Under the pieces are notes generated by a model. That model searched no databases. It saw only the letters and a program-made list of their open reading frames with translations, and was not told where the DNA came from. DNA of 64,000 bases from Saprospiraceae bacterium (GTDB lineage Bacteria > Bacteroidota > Bacteroidia > Chitinophagales > Saprospiraceae). Positions 62,761 through 64,000 of the stretch are shown here, one piece after another. A program made the translations under genes and the position numbers. Where the stretch lies: positions 1 to 64,000 of the forward strand of contig JADJNW010000021.1 of NCBI GenBank assembly GCA_016714085.1, read 5' to 3'. The stretch's first letter is position 1, and each line of letters begins with the position of its first letter.

Positions 62761-63936
62761 CTACCCTAATCCTGGCAGCAATTGTGTCGATACCCAAAAA
62801 CCGAGAAACGTACCAATCGCATTTCCAAATGAACCGAGTAAAACGGCAGGGAGTACCAAATCTTGTCGCCCGAGGCTACGCGCCAATGCCAGCGCAGAAG
62901 TACCGCCACCTACATTTGCCTGAGAGACTACGGCTGCTATATCCAAATCAAGTTTCATCAATCGGGCTGCACCAAAAGTGATAAATCCGTGAAAAGCGAC
63001 TGCGAACATCGCCATACCCAGTAGCACAAACCCCAATGTGCCCAGATTTTGCAAGGCCTGCACATCACAAAAAGCCCCGATTACAGCCAGGAATAAATAT
63101 ACTGAGAATATCCCCAAAACCTGCGCTCCTCGCAAATACTTCACAATAGGTAATTGCGCAATGACCAATGCGATCATTGTAATAATAAGAATGGAAGGAA
63201 TCGGATAACCTTGCGCAGCGCTCCAGTGCGCCAGTGAATTAGAAATAAACAATGAACCAATTCCTAAAGCGAGCGTGAGTCCCAAATCTATTGGATGCAG
63301 ACTTTCGGTATCATCTTCGATGCCGGTGAGAGGATTCGAATTTTCCACTTTAGTGAGGTTTATTTTTTTCCAAAATGGTGCCAATAATCGCGGCAAGGCT
63401 AACGTGGCAACCATCCAGATCGTTGTAATGATATTATCTACAACCACAGAACCTCCATACAGTATCCCTTCTCGGACGATATCATAATGTAGCGCAATTG
63501 CATTAAAATTGATGCTTCCACCCACATAAGTCCCGACAAACATACCGCCAATTGCAGGATAAAATTCACCTATGTTTTTTGCACCATTTACCAGCCACAT
63601 TCCAAGCACTACACCAAACGTAGTTCCGAGCGCCGCGATCAAAAAAAGAATTAGCATTGGCAAACCAGCTTTCAGTATTTCGCGGAGGTTGACACGCAGC
63701 AACAACCAAAAAATTGAGATGGGTGCTAGATAAGCAAAAATCCCATCATACGCTACAACAGGGCGCTCTTCGGTAGAACCAGCAGGCAGAATGCCGATAT
63801 TTGCAATAACTGCCGTTACTAAAATGACCAGTAAGGCTGTGCCAAAATGCTTCAGAAATGTTTTGCGTACCAACCATTCAGAGAGCACGACGATAAGGCA
63901 AAGCATTGCCAGTACATAGAGCGTATTAGTAATCAT
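62761..63936 (-). CDS. DUF819 family membrane protein
   Basis: 391 residues with about ten membrane helices and the DUF819 (YjcL-like) pattern: GTALLVILVTAVIANIGILP, YDGIFAYLAPISIFWLLLRV, NIGEFYPAIGGMFVGTYVGG with the polar SINFNAIALHYDI, and near the C-terminus MKLDLDIAAVVSQANVGGGT SALALARSLGR (split here). The repeated SQANVGGGTSA and GGSINFNA turns lie where ion or substrate sites are expected. Probably a secondary transporter; the substrate is not known. Start at 63936 gives MITNTLYVLAMLCLIVVLSE. It converges on the DUF2268 gene. Confidence 0.88.
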   Translation of the reverse strand: MITNTLYVLAMLCLIVVLSEWLVRKTFLKHFGTALLVILVTAVIANIGILPAGSTEERPVVAYDGIFAYLAPISIFWLLLRVNLREILKAGLPMLILFLIAALGTTFGVVLGMWLVNGAKNIGEFYPAIGGMFVGTYVGGSINFNAIALHYDIVREGILYGGSVVVDNIITTIWMVATLALPRLLAPFWKKINLTKVENSNPLTGIEDDTESLHPIDLGLTLALGIGSLFISNSLAHWSAAQGYPIPSILIITMIALVIAQLPIVKYLRGAQVLGIFSVYLFLAVIGAFCDVQALQNLGTLGFVLLGMAMFAVAFHGFITFGAARLMKLDLDIAAVVSQANVGGGTSALALARSLGRQDLVLPAVLLGSFGNAIGTFLGFWVSTQLLPGLG

Positions 63937-64000
63937 TTATTATCTATCATATCCGTGAACCAAATCATCAGGTTTTTCTAGTAATTGTGTTGCTATCAAA

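Overview
The window reads as a piece of a Bacteroidota chromosome, most likely a Saprospiraceae-type bacterium (Lewinella or Haliscomenobacter relatives; inference from gene families, not from a marker gene). The pointers are a T9SS C-terminal sorting domain with a dockerin-like segment (28787-29887), PorT-type and DUF5723-type outer-membrane barrels, a chain of DUF6090 paralogues, an energy transducer TonB with a proline stretch, VPS10/sortilin-type repeat proteins, GH109-type oxidoreductases and a TAnnTTTG promoter box. No rRNA, tRNA, transposase, integrase, phage gene or CRISPR array was seen.

Layout. 1-6.5 kb is an accessory stretch: a YdjC-like deacetylase cut by the window edge, a DUF433/DUF5615 toxin-antitoxin-like pair, DinB, a frameshifted serine hydrolase, an AT-rich island with a broken antitoxin-like gene and a heavily broken membrane VWA gene, and an XRE regulator with its own palindromic operator. 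6.5-12.4 kb is housekeeping: ALDH7-type dehydrogenase, pheS, rhomboid protease, ChaN-like lipoprotein, NUDIX. 12.4-14.0 kb holds a two-gene unit, an AAA ATPase followed at 2 nt by a protein with PD-(D/E)XK-like residues, which resembles an ATPase-plus-nuclease defence module. 14.1-18.7 kb: lipoprotein, large barrel/SH3 protein, broken amidohydrolase. 18.8-21.9 kb: an operon of four DUF6090 paralogues plus a truncated fifth. 22-35 kb: an orphan FtsX-type permease, exported proteins, a CDF transporter and a molybdopterin/2Fe-2S oxidoreductase pair. 36-64 kb: mainly housekeeping and metabolism (uvrA, ridA, xth, tsaB, queG, CBS/USP stress genes, MMPL exporter, TonB, ferredoxin reductase, SDR, GH109, nitroreductase, NRDE, ATP-grasp, methionine salvage mtnB-mtnD-mtnC, DUF2268 peptidase, DUF819).

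Two patterns stand out. First, three intergenic arrays at about 22.0, 35.5 and 50.4 kb have unrelated sequences but share a 21-bp period (two helical turns), and each lies upstream of a leftward transcription unit. Second, the DUF6090 operon has nearly constant 5' ends and divergent remainders. Many smaller gaps also carry locus-specific word repeats in opposing orientation that could fold into hairpins.

A caution applies throughout. About a dozen otherwise intact genes are interrupted by single-base indels, mostly in A/T homopolymers. That looks more like residual long-read assembly error than decay, so 'pseudogene' below often means 'frame broken in this sequence'. Exceptions more likely to be real are the amidohydrolase with an internal deletion (17.1-18.7 kb), mtnD with three in-frame stops (60.5-61.0 kb), and possibly the VWA gene at 4.1-5.8 kb.
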